Of a DNA stretch of 64,000 nucleotides, positions 1 to 8,292 are shown one piece after another. Numbering within the stretch: position 1 is the first letter of the stretch; each line of letters begins with the position of its first letter. A model generated the notes under the pieces. It was not told the origin of the DNA and ran no database searches. It was given only the letters and a program-made list of their open reading frames with translations. The position numbers and the translations under genes were made by a program. The stretch covers positions 62,001 through 126,000 of the forward strand of contig NZ_JAQQPS010000020.1 of NCBI RefSeq assembly GCF_036688685.1, read 5' to 3'. This DNA comes from JALYUM01 sp036688685 (GTDB taxonomy: Bacteria; Pseudomonadota; Gammaproteobacteria; Burkholderiales; Burkholderiaceae_D).

Positions 1-501
1 ATTGGCCAGGCGGGTGCGGGTGCCAGTGCGGCGGTCGCCCTTGACCAGGTCGACGGTGTATGTTTCACGCACGTTCAGCGCAGCCGGGTTGACGCCGGAA
101 ATCGGGCCCGAATACATCAGGGGAATTTGCACCGATTTGCCGCCGATGGTCAGCGCGGTTTTTTTCGAGGTGCTGTTAAAGCGCAGCTGGAACGTCAGGT
201 CCTCTTTGCCGTCGCCGTTGTTGTCGACGCTGATTTCGTACAAGGCATTGGCATCGAACTGGAAGAAGTTGGGGCCACCCTGCGGGTCCTGGAAGGGCTG
301 GTAATTGGCGATCATCGTGACGAAACCGGCACGATTCGCTTCGTAACTGCGGAACATGTAGAAGTCGGTGCCGTCCACTTTCGGCGCCGAGGTGATGAAC
401 GGCGCTTCGCGGTGGCTCGATGCCTGGGCGGGGCCGAACGCTGAACTGAGCACAAGTCCGGTGACCAGGGTAGACAGCAGACGTTTTTGATACTTTTGCA
501 T
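1..501 (-). CDS. DUF4331 family secreted protein, N-terminal part only
   Basis: From an ATG at 501-499 the frame is open for 167 codons to the window edge, so the C-terminal part is missing. The first ~27 residues form a Sec signal peptide with a basic start (MQKYQKRLL), a hydrophobic core and a likely cleavage after AQA. The mature protein starts SSHREAP, the hallmark of DUF4331, followed by GTDFYMFRSYE and NYQPFQDPQGGPNFFQFD. A GGAGAG ribosome site lies 5 nt upstream. The family has no settled biochemical role; export is inferred from the signal peptide. It is divergent from an ECF sigma/anti-sigma pair, which could control it. Confidence 0.85.
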   Translation of the reverse strand, partial: MQKYQKRLLSTLVTGLVLSSAFGPAQASSHREAPFITSAPKVDGTDFYMFRSYEANRAGFVTMIANYQPFQDPQGGPNFFQFDANALYEISVDNNGDGKEDLTFQLRFNSTSKKTALTIGGKSVQIPLMYSGPISGVNPAALNVRETYTVDLVKGDRRTGTRTRLAN

Positions 502-801
502 GGTTTCTCTCCAAGGATGGATGGTTGTATTTGTTGCAGCGATTTTTGGTTTCAAAAATATCTGCAAATTCTGCTTATAAATCAGTGACTTATATGAGCA
601 TTGCACTGCTGTATTGACGTTATACACAGGACTTCACATTGATGGCGCACGGCTGTTGTAATTTCACAAACCCTGTCGTTAAATCATGTACGGTGACACT
701 TTTGAAATGGATTCAACTTATTTTATTTCTCAATCAAACGGCGGTTCCGCGCATCCATATGCTATTTTTCTGCCAACAATTTGAACCAAAAGGAACCTGG
801 C
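502..801. other. AT-rich divergent intergenic region
   Basis: About 300 bp between the DUF4331 start (minus) and the sigma-factor start (plus). It is much more AT-rich than the flanks and must hold promoters for both directions. A TTGACG hexamer at 614-619 is the only -35-like element I could pick out, without a convincing -10 at normal spacing. No gene is supported here. Confidence 0.5.
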
Positions 802-1392
802 GTGCCCTCCGACCCCTCCCGACTTGACCCCGCCGCCCTGCGCGTGCTATTGGCCAGCGTCGCGCTCAGCGATGCCGGCGCGTTCCGCCTGCTGTATGAG
901 CGCACGGCACCGAAACTGTTCGGCTTCGCTTTACGTATATTGCATCGGAGAGAGTTGGCCGAAGACGTGCTGCAAGAGGGTTTCGCCGCCATCTGGCACA
1001 GCGCGCGCGACTACCGCAGCGACCTGTCGGCGCCGATGACGTGGATGACCACCATCGTGCGCAACAAGGCCTTCGACGCCTTGCGCGCCAGCGATCACGC
1101 GGTCGAGATCGATGCCAGCGACTTCGATGCGGCCGTGCTGCGCGCCCTGGAAGACCCAGGTGCAACGCCGATCGAAGCATTGCAGATGAGCCGTGACGCG
1201 AAGGCGCTGGCCAGCTGCATGTCCGAGCTCGATAGCGTGCACCGCCAGGTGGTGGGCATGGCTTTTTTTCACGATTTATCGCACAGTGACCTGGCGCACC
1301 AACTGGCGCTGCCGATTGGAACCGTCAAGACCTGGATCAGGCGCAGTCTTGAACGACTGCGGACCTGCCTCGGCAAACAGGAGAGCGCATGA
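802..1392 (+). CDS. ECF RNA polymerase sigma factor (SigK-like)
   Basis: A sigma-70 family extracytoplasmic-function factor of 196 residues. Region 2 is seen as FRLLYERTAPKLFGFALRIL, AEDVLQEGFAAIWHSA and PMTWMTTIVRNKAFDALR; region 4 as HRQVVGMAFFHDLSHSDLAHQL followed by the helix-turn-helix LPIGTVKTWIRRSLERLR. The frame opens with a TTG at 781, but AAGGA at 790-794 sits at proper distance before the GTG at 802, so 802 is preferred. It overlaps the next gene by ATGA, typical of a translationally coupled sigma/anti-sigma pair. By analogy with SigK-RskA it should be held at the membrane until the anti-sigma is released or degraded. Confidence 0.88.
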   Translation: MPSDPSRLDPAALRVLLASVALSDAGAFRLLYERTAPKLFGFALRILHRRELAEDVLQEGFAAIWHSARDYRSDLSAPMTWMTTIVRNKAFDALRASDHAVEIDASDFDAAVLRALEDPGATPIEALQMSRDAKALASCMSELDSVHRQVVGMAFFHDLSHSDLAHQLALPIGTVKTWIRRSLERLRTCLGKQESA

Positions 1393-2090
1393 ATTACCGC
1401 GAGAATGCAACACTGCGCGACAAGCTGGCAGGGGAGTACGTATTGGGCACATTGCGGGGTGGCGCGCGGCGCCGCTTCGAAGGCTGGCTGCATGACGACG
1501 CCGCCCTGCGCGCACTCACCGAGGACTGGCGCGCGCGCCTTAATCCGCTGGGCGAATTTGCGCCGGCCGTCACGCCGCCAGGGCGCGTGTGGCGCGCCAT
1601 CGAGCGGCGCCTGCGCCTCAACACTGCCCCGGCCTGGCAATTCTGGCGCCACGATGCACGCGGCTTTTGGCGTCCGCTCGGCCTGGCGGCGCTGGCCGCG
1701 ACGTTGGTGCTGGCGTTCGCGCTGGTGCAATGGCGCAGCAATACGCCGACGCTCGATTACGTCGCCACCCTGTCCGACGACAAGGCGCAGGCGGCATTGC
1801 TGGTGACGGCCGACCGCCGCCACGGCGCCTTGAACGTGCGCCTCGCCGATGGCGTCGCGCCGGCTGCCGACCGCGTGCTGCAATTGTGGGTGGTGCCGAA
1901 AGCGGGCGCGCCACGTTCGCTGGGCGTGCTCCCGCGCAGCGGCGCCGTGCGCCTGGCGTTGCCGGCCGGTGCGCTGGGCGCCGACGTGGCGCTGCTGGCC
2001 GTGAGCGTGGAGCCGCTTGGTGGTTCGCCCAACCCGAACGCGCCAAGCGGGCCAATTATTTACAAGGGCAGCTGGGTGCAAGCCATGTGA
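1389..2090 (+). CDS. anti-sigma factor, RskA family
   Basis: 233 residues with the RskA layout. The N-terminal cytoplasmic domain contains LAGEYVLGTLRGGARRRFEGWL (the ASD-like sigma-binding segment). One membrane segment is at about 95-111 (PLGLAALAATLVLAFAL). The periplasmic C-terminal domain contains LQLWVVPKAGAPRSLGVLP and ends in the family-typical SVEPLGGSPNPNAPSGPI. Its ATG overlaps the sigma-factor stop. Expected role: sequester the adjacent sigma factor until an envelope signal arrives. The signal cannot be read from sequence; the DUF4331 gene on the other side is the obvious candidate target. Confidence 0.88.
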   Translation: MNYRENATLRDKLAGEYVLGTLRGGARRRFEGWLHDDAALRALTEDWRARLNPLGEFAPAVTPPGRVWRAIERRLRLNTAPAWQFWRHDARGFWRPLGLAALAATLVLAFALVQWRSNTPTLDYVATLSDDKAQAALLVTADRRHGALNVRLADGVAPAADRVLQLWVVPKAGAPRSLGVLPRSGAVRLALPAGALGADVALLAVSVEPLGGSPNPNAPSGPIIYKGSWVQAM

Positions 2091-2114
2091 TTTCGGTGCG
2101 CGCTGCAGGGTTTT

Positions 2115-2148
2115 GCGGGGAGAGGTAAAGTAACGCACCTCTTCCCGC
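2115..2148 (+). terminator. strong hairpin after the anti-sigma gene
   Basis: GCGGGGAGAGGT (2115-2126) and ACCTCTTCCCGC (2137-2148) pair at 11 of 12 positions around a 10-nt loop. No U-tract follows, so it may be an attenuator or RNA stabiliser rather than a classical intrinsic terminator. It lies 12 nt before the next start codon. Confidence 0.35.
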
Positions 2149-2160
2149 ACTGGACCCAAT

Positions 2161-3174
2161 ATGAAAGCTGTCGGCTACTTCGCCTCCCTCCCGATCACGG
2201 ACCACGCCTCCTTGCAGGACCTGATCGTTCCCGACCCGACCCCGCGCGCGCGCGACCTGCTGGTGCGCGTGGCCGCCATCGCCGTCAATCCGGTCGATAC
2301 CAAGATCCGCGCGCGCCGCCCGGCCGTGGGCGACCTGCCGGAAATCATCGGCTGGGATGCCGTCGGCATCGTCGAAGCGGTGGGCCACGAGGTCACGCTG
2401 TTCAAGGTCGGCGACCGGGTCTACTATGCGGGCGAGCTGAACCGGCCTGGCGCAAACAGCGAGCTGCACGCCATCGACGAGCGCCTGGCGGCACTGGCGC
2501 CGACCACCTTGTCCGACCAGGACGCAGCGGCACTGCCGCTGACGTCCATCACCGCCTGGGAAATGCTGTTCGACCGTCTCGGCGTGGCCAAGGGCGGCGG
2601 TGAAGGGCAGGCGCTGCTGATCGTCGGCGGCGCCGGTGGGGTCGGCTCGATCCTGATCCAGCTGGCGCGCCAGTTGACCCGCCTGCGCGTGATCGCCACC
2701 GCGTCGCGTCCGGAGTCGATCCGCTGGTGCCTGGACCTGGGCGCCCACGCCGTGATCGACCACCGCCAGCCGTTCGTCGCCCAACTGGGCGAGCACGGCC
2801 TCGAAGGCGTGGACTTCGTTGCGGCGCTGACCCACACCGGCGAGCATTTCGAGGAGATCGTCGCCAGCCTGCACCCGCAGGGCCATATCTGCGTCATCGA
2901 CGACCCGGCCGCGCTGGACGTGGTGCCCCTTAAAACCAAGTCGATCGCACTGCACTGGGAGCTGATGTACACGCGTTCGCTGTTCCAGACCGCCGACATG
3001 GGCGAACAGGGCCGCCTGCTGGGCGAAGTGGCCGCCATGATCGACGCTGGCCAGCTGCGCACCACGGCGGGCGAACACATGGGCGCCATCAATGCAGAGA
3101 ATCTGCGCCGCGCGCACGCGCTGCTCGAAAGCGGCAAGGCGGTCGGCAAGGTGACACTCGAGAATTTCGCCTGA
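2161..3174 (+). CDS. zinc-type alcohol dehydrogenase-like / quinone oxidoreductase (MDR superfamily)
   Basis: 337 residues of the medium-chain dehydrogenase/reductase fold. The N-terminal GroES-like domain has NPVDTKIRAR and GWDAVGIVEAVGHEVTLFKVGDRVYYAG. The Rossmann domain carries the NADP-binding turn VGGAGGVGSILIQLARQL at about 157-174. The catalytic-zinc cysteine pattern of true alcohol dehydrogenases is absent, which matches the quinone reductase-like subgroup that reduces activated double bonds or quinones. Substrate unknown. It sits 70 bp after the anti-sigma gene on the same strand and may share its transcript. Confidence 0.85.
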   Translation: MKAVGYFASLPITDHASLQDLIVPDPTPRARDLLVRVAAIAVNPVDTKIRARRPAVGDLPEIIGWDAVGIVEAVGHEVTLFKVGDRVYYAGELNRPGANSELHAIDERLAALAPTTLSDQDAAALPLTSITAWEMLFDRLGVAKGGGEGQALLIVGGAGGVGSILIQLARQLTRLRVIATASRPESIRWCLDLGAHAVIDHRQPFVAQLGEHGLEGVDFVAALTHTGEHFEEIVASLHPQGHICVIDDPAALDVVPLKTKSIALHWELMYTRSLFQTADMGEQGRLLGEVAAMIDAGQLRTTAGEHMGAINAENLRRAHALLESGKAVGKVTLENFA

Positions 3175-3199
3175 GGGTGACGCGTTTGCGCCACCCGGG

Positions 3200-3457
3200 C
3201 ATCAGCCGGCGGCCTTGATCAGGCGCGACACGGTCGACTGGTGCCAGGTACCGCCCTGTTTTCACGCCGCGCCGGTTCGGTTCATCGGGGTTCTGGGCCA
3301 TCGTCATCGCTTGTCCTTGCAGCCGGTGAATTCCCGCAGAATGCCGCGGCCTTTTCAGCGTTGCGTGCATGGTCCAACCCCTGCGCCTGATGCAGATTGG
3401 TGCGGTTACGCAGTTGGACGCCTTGCGCTTTCAGGTCGGCCAGCGCCGATCTGTGGA
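3200..3457 (-). pseudogene. decayed duplicate of a serine-recombinase 3' end
   Basis: This stretch repeats, with substitutions and small deletions, the 3' third of the recombinase gene at 4638-5300. Shared blocks include CATCAGCCGGCGGC (3200 and 4636), GACACGGTCGACTGGTGCCA and CCTTGCGCTTTCAGGTCGGC. Its minus-strand translation still shows QAMTMAQ, LNRRGVKT and the end of the DNA-binding domain, but frames shift. Both copies lie in the same orientation, one on each side of the DUF418 gene, so this is a degenerate direct repeat of about 260 bp. No functional product is expected. Confidence 0.8.
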
Positions 3458-3480
3458 GAAGGACCTTTCAAGGGGTGGTT

Positions 3481-4638
3481 TTACGGGACGCGCCGTCTGC
3501 GCAGCGCGACCTGGTGGCCCATGGTCAGGCAGCGCCACGCCCACTCGAGCGGGCCGTAGTGGAAGCGCGCCAGCCACTGTGTCGACCACACCAGCTGCAA
3601 GACCCAGATCGCGATCACGATGGCCCACAGTGCGGGCCGGTCAACCTGACCCATCAGGGCGCCGCGGCCGCCGTAAAACACCGTTGTCATGATCAGCGAT
3701 TGCGCCAGGTAATTGGTGAACGCCATGCGTCCGGCTGCGGAAAGGGGGGCGAGCCACGGCCCGGCGCGGCTTTGCACCAGCAAGATCAGGCCACATGCAT
3801 AGCCCAGCGCAATGAGCGGCGCCAGCACGGTGGCGATGAAAGCGCTGCGCCAGAGCGGTCGCAGCAGGATCACTTCGTGCCAGGACCAGATCGCCTGAAC
3901 CAGCAAGGCCGCGGCGCCGCCTGCCAGCAGCATGCGACAGCGGCGCGGTGCCGCGCGGCCCGCGAGCAAGCCTGATTTGAACAGGGCCAGCCCGACCATC
4001 ATCAGGCCCAGGGTGGCGGGAATGGCGAACGGATACCAACGCAGCATCTCTGTATAACTGGCCGTATTGACCCGGTACGCACCGGACCACGACGCACGCG
4101 CCTGGCTGATGGCGGCGGCGGCCTCGGCGGCCTGCGCGGCGTCGGGTGTGGCTGGCACCAGCAGCACGGCCATTCCCCCGTACAAGGCCAGGCCGACCGC
4201 CAGCAAGTTGCGCGGCTGCCATGAGCGGCAGCCATACAGGATGGCGCCGCTCATGGCATACAAGGACAAAATATCGCCCCACCAGAGGCCGAAGCCGTGC
4301 AGCATGGCGAAGCCGAGCAGCACCGCCAGCCGGCGCCGCAACAGGCGCCCGCGTGCCTGGTCGGCACGTTCGCCGCCGACCAGGAACACCGACACCCCGA
4401 ACAGCATCGAAAACAAGCTCACGCATTTTTCGCGGAAAAAGACGTCGACCAACCAGTATGACCAGGCCGTTGCGCCCTGGTGCGGAAAGGGCCAGGCGAG
4501 CATATCGTGCAGCGCCGCCATCGGCCCGGCAAAGGCCTCGGCGTTGACGGCAAGGATGCCCAGTACGGCGACGCCGCGGATCACGTCGAGCGCGACGATG
4601 CGACCAGCGCCCGCGTCGGTGGTGGCCGGTGACGCCAT
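3481..4638 (-). CDS. DUF418 family (YeiB-like) membrane protein
   Basis: 385 residues with about ten hydrophobic segments. The start RIVALDVIRGVAVLGILAVN is the usual DUF418 first helix. The C-terminal domain has GRMAFTNYLAQSLIMTTVFY and the signature HYGPLEWAWR. It is an inner-membrane protein; members are proposed transporters or acyl/sugar-modifying membrane proteins, with no firm assignment. The ATG (4638-4636) overlaps the TGA of the upstream recombinase, so the two are probably translated from one message. That is an odd coupling for a recombinase, and the gene lies between an intact and a decayed copy of the recombinase end. Confidence 0.85.
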   Translation of the reverse strand: MASPATTDAGAGRIVALDVIRGVAVLGILAVNAEAFAGPMAALHDMLAWPFPHQGATAWSYWLVDVFFREKCVSLFSMLFGVSVFLVGGERADQARGRLLRRRLAVLLGFAMLHGFGLWWGDILSLYAMSGAILYGCRSWQPRNLLAVGLALYGGMAVLLVPATPDAAQAAEAAAAISQARASWSGAYRVNTASYTEMLRWYPFAIPATLGLMMVGLALFKSGLLAGRAAPRRCRMLLAGGAAALLVQAIWSWHEVILLRPLWRSAFIATVLAPLIALGYACGLILLVQSRAGPWLAPLSAAGRMAFTNYLAQSLIMTTVFYGGRGALMGQVDRPALWAIVIAIWVLQLVWSTQWLARFHYGPLEWAWRCLTMGHQVALRRRRVP

Positions 4639-5300
4639 CAGCCGGCGGCTTTGATCAGACGTGACACGGTCGACTGGTGCCAGGTGCGGCCCAGCGCGGT
4701 TTTCACGCCGCGCCGGTTCAGTTCCTCGGCAATCTGCGCCATCGTCATCGCCTGCGCCTGCAGCCGGCGGATTTCCGGGAGAATGGCGGCCGCGAAGGCG
4801 GCGGCCTTTTCAGCGTTGCGGGCCTGGCCCAGCGCCTGCGCTTCGTGCAGATTGGTGCGGTTGCCCAGCTGGATGCCTTGCGCTTTCAGGTCGGCCAGCG
4901 CCGATTTGGTGCGCGCGGCGATCAGTTTGCGTTCTTTCTCCGACAAGGCTGCAAACAGGTGCAGGATGAAGGGGTCGGTGTCGACCCCGAGTTCGGCCAC
5001 GATAAAAGGCGTGCCGGCGGCCATCAAGCCGGAGATGAAGGCCACGTCGCGGCTGAGGCGGTCGAGCTTGGCCACGATGACCGGGCAGCGCAGCTTTTTG
5101 GCCTTGTCCAGCGCCGCGCGCAGGCCGTCGCGTTCTGCCAGACCCAATTTGCCGCTGGCGACTTCGGTAATGATATCGACGAGTTCGAACCGTTCCACGG
5201 CGGCGAACTCATCGATGACTTTGCGCTGCGCGGCCAGGCCCAGGCCAGAGCGGCCTTGTTCGCTGGTGGAGACGCGCAGGTAGGCGATCGCGGTTTTCAT
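4638..5300 (-). CDS. serine recombinase / resolvase (Pin-like)
   Basis: 220 residues from MKTAIAYLRVSTSEQGRSGLG, whose catalytic serine is in RVSTSEQ. The resolvase domain continues with VAKLDRLSRDVAFISGLM and LHLFAALSEKERKLIAARTK. A C-terminal recombinase helix-turn-helix, MTMAQIAEELNRRGVKTALG then WHQSTVSRLI, binds DNA. An upstream in-frame start adds 19 residues that do not fit the family, so 5300 is chosen. The length is normal for small resolvase/invertases. Its stop codon overlaps the start of the DUF418 gene. No invertible segment with obvious paired crossover sites was found nearby. Confidence 0.9.
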   Translation of the reverse strand: MKTAIAYLRVSTSEQGRSGLGLAAQRKVIDEFAAVERFELVDIITEVASGKLGLAERDGLRAALDKAKKLRCPVIVAKLDRLSRDVAFISGLMAAGTPFIVAELGVDTDPFILHLFAALSEKERKLIAARTKSALADLKAQGIQLGNRTNLHEAQALGQARNAEKAAAFAAAILPEIRRLQAQAMTMAQIAEELNRRGVKTALGRTWHQSTVSRLIKAAG

Positions 5301-6520
5301 GTAGGCATTTCGATGCGTTAAATATGCACTGATTATACGAGCATTTAGAGCTTGCATATTCAGTTAATTGCAGCGGTGCGCAAAATCCCGACGCGGTCGA
5401 AGCAGGGCGCCGGAGTAGGGGAGAAAGCGGGTAGGGCATGTAAGTGGCTGATTTAAAAGATTTTTATACGCGCTGCGCAGCGCGGTACGCAGGTCCATCC
5501 GGAGCGCGCGCACACGGTGCAAACACCTTTATCCTGAGCGTAAAAAACATGCAGGTGTTGCTTGCCATGCTGGTCGTAACCGGCGCGCTGAGGCGCTCCG
5601 GAATGTACCGCGCCGACAATCGTTGACGGCGCCGGTTCACTGTCGGTACGTGATTGCAGACATCGCTGCCGCGTGCATTGTCAGTCAAACCCGTGTACCG
5701 CGCGCTGTGATGGAGCGGTGTGATCTTGGGTTTCGGTGGCCAGCCGCCATAGCGGCCGGCAAGCACGCTGCCGCGAGCGGCGCAGCCGGCGCACCCGGCG
5801 CCGGCAAGGCGTGCCGGGGAATAGCGCAGCGAGGCCTTGCCCGGCACATGCGACTGAACGGGCACAAGCGCGGGTTGAGGAGGCATGGTCTGCGAGGCGC
5901 AGCCGCAGTGGGAGCCGCTGGCGGGATCGGACCCGACAGCGGCCGCTTGGTTGTCAGGAGGCAGTCAGACGCATGGCTGACAGGATGCGTTCAGACGCAT
6001 GGCTGACAGGATGCGTTCAGACGCATGGCTGACAGGATGCATTCAGTCGCATGGCTGGCCGGAGGCAGTCAGGCGCTTGGCCGGGGGAGCAGAACGTGGA
6101 TGCTGCAGCATCGATGCGCAAGCACGTAAGGGAAGAAGCCTCGTTGAATCCAGGGACATGTAAGAATATCTGATTTAACATAATATAGATTATGCGCATC
6201 GGACTGTAATGCCGGCACCTCAAATTTTCCAACCTGCAATGATGTACATTTTCACAAGAGATATGGGATTTGCATGAACCATGAAGCACGACGCGCTTTG
6301 GTACGGCTCGGTCGCCGAATTCAAAATGCCTGAAGCGGACAGGTTCAGCATTCGCCGTCTTGCCTTTCTCACGCATGAAGATCGCCATGAGGCAGGCCAC
6401 GACGCCGATCGCTTGCGCCACACTGCCGCCCGCGTTGACCACTTCTCGGCGCCCTGGCTGTCGAGCAGCACAAGCAGCAACGCCCCGTGGCCGCGCACGC
6501 GATGATTGCGCTTCGTATCG
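5301..6520. other. 1.2-kb region without a convincing gene
   Basis: Several open frames exist (for example minus 5464-5886 and minus 6017-6442), but they overlap each other in several phases, lack ribosome sites, and their translations are basic and low in complexity without a recognisable domain. The region holds the 26-bp tandem repeat at 5965-6090 and an AT-rich stretch near 6170-6200. It may be decayed mobile DNA between the recombinase and the prophage-like genes. Confidence 0.4.
5965..6090. repeat. 26-bp tandem repeat, about 4.5 units
   Basis: Units start at 5965, 5991, 6017, 6043 and 6069. The first two are identical, built from TCAGACGCATGGCTGACAGG plus ATGCGT. The third differs at one base, and the fourth and fifth diverge (TCAGTCGCATGGCTGGCCGG; TCAGGCGCTTGGCCGG). 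The period of 26 is not a multiple of three and no gene covers the array, so it is non-coding. Confidence 0.9.
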
Positions 6521-8056
6521 TCACAGGATGCGCACCACGCCGTTATAGGTCGTCGCTGCTTTCAACCCCGTTACAGTGAATGTAAAAAAGCCGTTGTTGT
6601 TCGATACCGCCACTGTGACGCCGGCCGGTTTTGCCAGTGAGAGTGCTACGCCCCCGCAGTAAATTGCCGCTACCTGCTGCGTTCCGCTTGCCTGTATCGT
6701 CAATTGCAGCCCAACAAATGCCGACTCCCGATAATTGATTTTCGTGTTTACTGTCAAGGTCGTAGCGGTCAGTATCGAAGTTGAAAAAGGAATCTGATTG
6801 CTGATTACCGCGCCGCTGTCACCGGCGTAGTCAAATGGGATGACGCCGCTACTGACCCGGGCCTTGCTTGCAATCAGCCCAGTTCCACTGTTATAAATCG
6901 ACTTGACGTAATCGATCGTCATACCATCGCCCAGGTTATACCCGGTCGGAATTGTCGCTATGGCGTTATCTGCTGTCGTGTCTGATGGAATCGCAACTTT
7001 CATCCGATTGACGAAATTCCCCGGCAAGTTAATCGCGGCCCCGCTCAATACATTGTTTGCGCCCCATTCCCCACTTATTACATTTCCGCCGGAAATTGCA
7101 TTCGTGACGCTGTAAAACCATGTCCCATCTACCTTGATATTCTGGTGTTTTCCATCGGCATTGAACGCAAACGCCGTAGTGAGGTCTTCCATGTACCAGC
7201 CCAAGAACTGCGCCGCCGCCGTGCTGTCGTGTACGTCAACGCCTACCAGTCCTCGCTCTACTCCGCAGTTTGTCGCAAGAATGTTGTCTTTTACACCGCT
7301 AAATCGGAAGCCGGTGTTGTAGGCGACTGAAAATAAAGAATCTATTCTCTGCGCATTTACTTGGTCATCAAAGTGGAATGCCGGGTACTTGCTACCCACG
7401 ATAGGTGAGCGTGCGTGTAGATCGCTGTATGCGCTATAAAAACTGCGCCGTGCATGCAATACCTGATTGACACCGATGAACCGCAGTTTTCGTAGCGCGG
7501 ACCCCTCGCCAAAATTGAGCAGGTCGAATGCACGATCAGCGTTTGAGATACTCCCGTTTTCAACGCTTGCAGCCACTACGAATTGCGTATCGACAGGCAG
7601 AGCCGTGTTGTCGATCACGATGCCGCCGGACCAATATCCGGTTTTGATAATCGTGTTCGTTCCCGATCCACGCAGCATTGCACCGCGCAGGTCGATTTTT
7701 ACATACGATGGCAGGTAAATAGTTCCCAAAATAAGGGCCGTTTTCCCAGGTACAAAATCGACTACGCCACCTACCGACGAACCGGAAAAAGCATCGCTTA
7801 CCCCAAACGAATTGATTGCTTTCTGAACTGCTGCGGTGTCGTCCGTGATGCCGTCGAGCTTTGCGCCAAAGTTTTTGACGTTGACATGATCGCCCAGTGT
7901 GTCAGCAAATGTTCTTGCGACAGAGCCGGCGCCTTTTTGGAGAAACAGTTTTTCGACAATGCCAGCGGGCCCCGCCGCATGGGCGCCCGTTGCACAGCCC
8001 GCGAAGATGACGACAGACAACAGTGCCGCAGAAATTTTCAGGAGATATTTTTTCAT
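6521..8056 (-). CDS. lipoprotein with tailspike/pectate-lyase-like beta-helix N-terminus
   Basis: 511 residues from MKKYLLKISAALLSVVIFAG; the lipobox IFAGC puts the lipidated cysteine near residue 21. Residues ~55-85 read VNVKNFGAKLDGITDDTAAV, the classic start of the pectate-lyase-superfamily beta-helix found in phage tailspikes and polysaccharide depolymerases. Then come the short hydrophobic repeats expected of a right-handed parallel beta-helix and a C-terminal beta-rich domain (GVTVAVSNNNGFFTFTVTGL). A longer frame start (8119) lacks a signal and is rejected. The gene is visibly more AT-rich than its neighbours, suggesting transfer. Probable role: bind or cleave a surface polysaccharide; no catalytic residues could be fixed. 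Confidence 0.72.
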   Translation of the reverse strand: MKKYLLKISAALLSVVIFAGCATGAHAAGPAGIVEKLFLQKGAGSVARTFADTLGDHVNVKNFGAKLDGITDDTAAVQKAINSFGVSDAFSGSSVGGVVDFVPGKTALILGTIYLPSYVKIDLRGAMLRGSGTNTIIKTGYWSGGIVIDNTALPVDTQFVVAASVENGSISNADRAFDLLNFGEGSALRKLRFIGVNQVLHARRSFYSAYSDLHARSPIVGSKYPAFHFDDQVNAQRIDSLFSVAYNTGFRFSGVKDNILATNCGVERGLVGVDVHDSTAAAQFLGWYMEDLTTAFAFNADGKHQNIKVDGTWFYSVTNAISGGNVISGEWGANNVLSGAAINLPGNFVNRMKVAIPSDTTADNAIATIPTGYNLGDGMTIDYVKSIYNSGTGLIASKARVSSGVIPFDYAGDSGAVISNQIPFSTSILTATTLTVNTKINYRESAFVGLQLTIQASGTQQVAAIYCGGVALSLAKPAGVTVAVSNNNGFFTFTVTGLKAATTYNGVVRIL

Positions 8057-8292
8057 GATTACGTGATCGTTTGCAGGTTGACAGAGGATGATAGTGTAGC
8101 TTCGCAGATGCAGTACCAAGCGGCGCCTGGCGCCTCGTTCTCGTTACAGGTTCACCTCAGTCATATTTTTCCTGCAGCTTTTCCACATGCGTCATGCCGC
8201 GCGCGCTGGACCGGCGCTGGTATGCCGCCGTGCGGTCGGCATCGTCCTGGCGGCGCCACCCGTCGCCGCCCTGCCCGTCGCCGTACAGTTAT

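Noticed and set aside
5464..5886. 140-codon minus-strand frame as a gene
   Set aside because: No ribosome site, no domain, overlaps other frames of similar quality; basic, Pro/Ala-rich composition typical of chance GC-rich frames.
5965..6090. CRISPR array
   Set aside because: The 26-bp units are contiguous with no unique spacers.
6017..6442. 141-codon minus-strand frame with a hydrophobic start
   Set aside because: Runs into the 26-bp repeat, no ribosome site, and only the first 25 residues look protein-like.
8157..8288. 43-codon minus-strand frame ending MTHVEKLQEKYD
   Set aside because: No start codon near its beginning; may be a phage scrap but cannot be supported as a gene.
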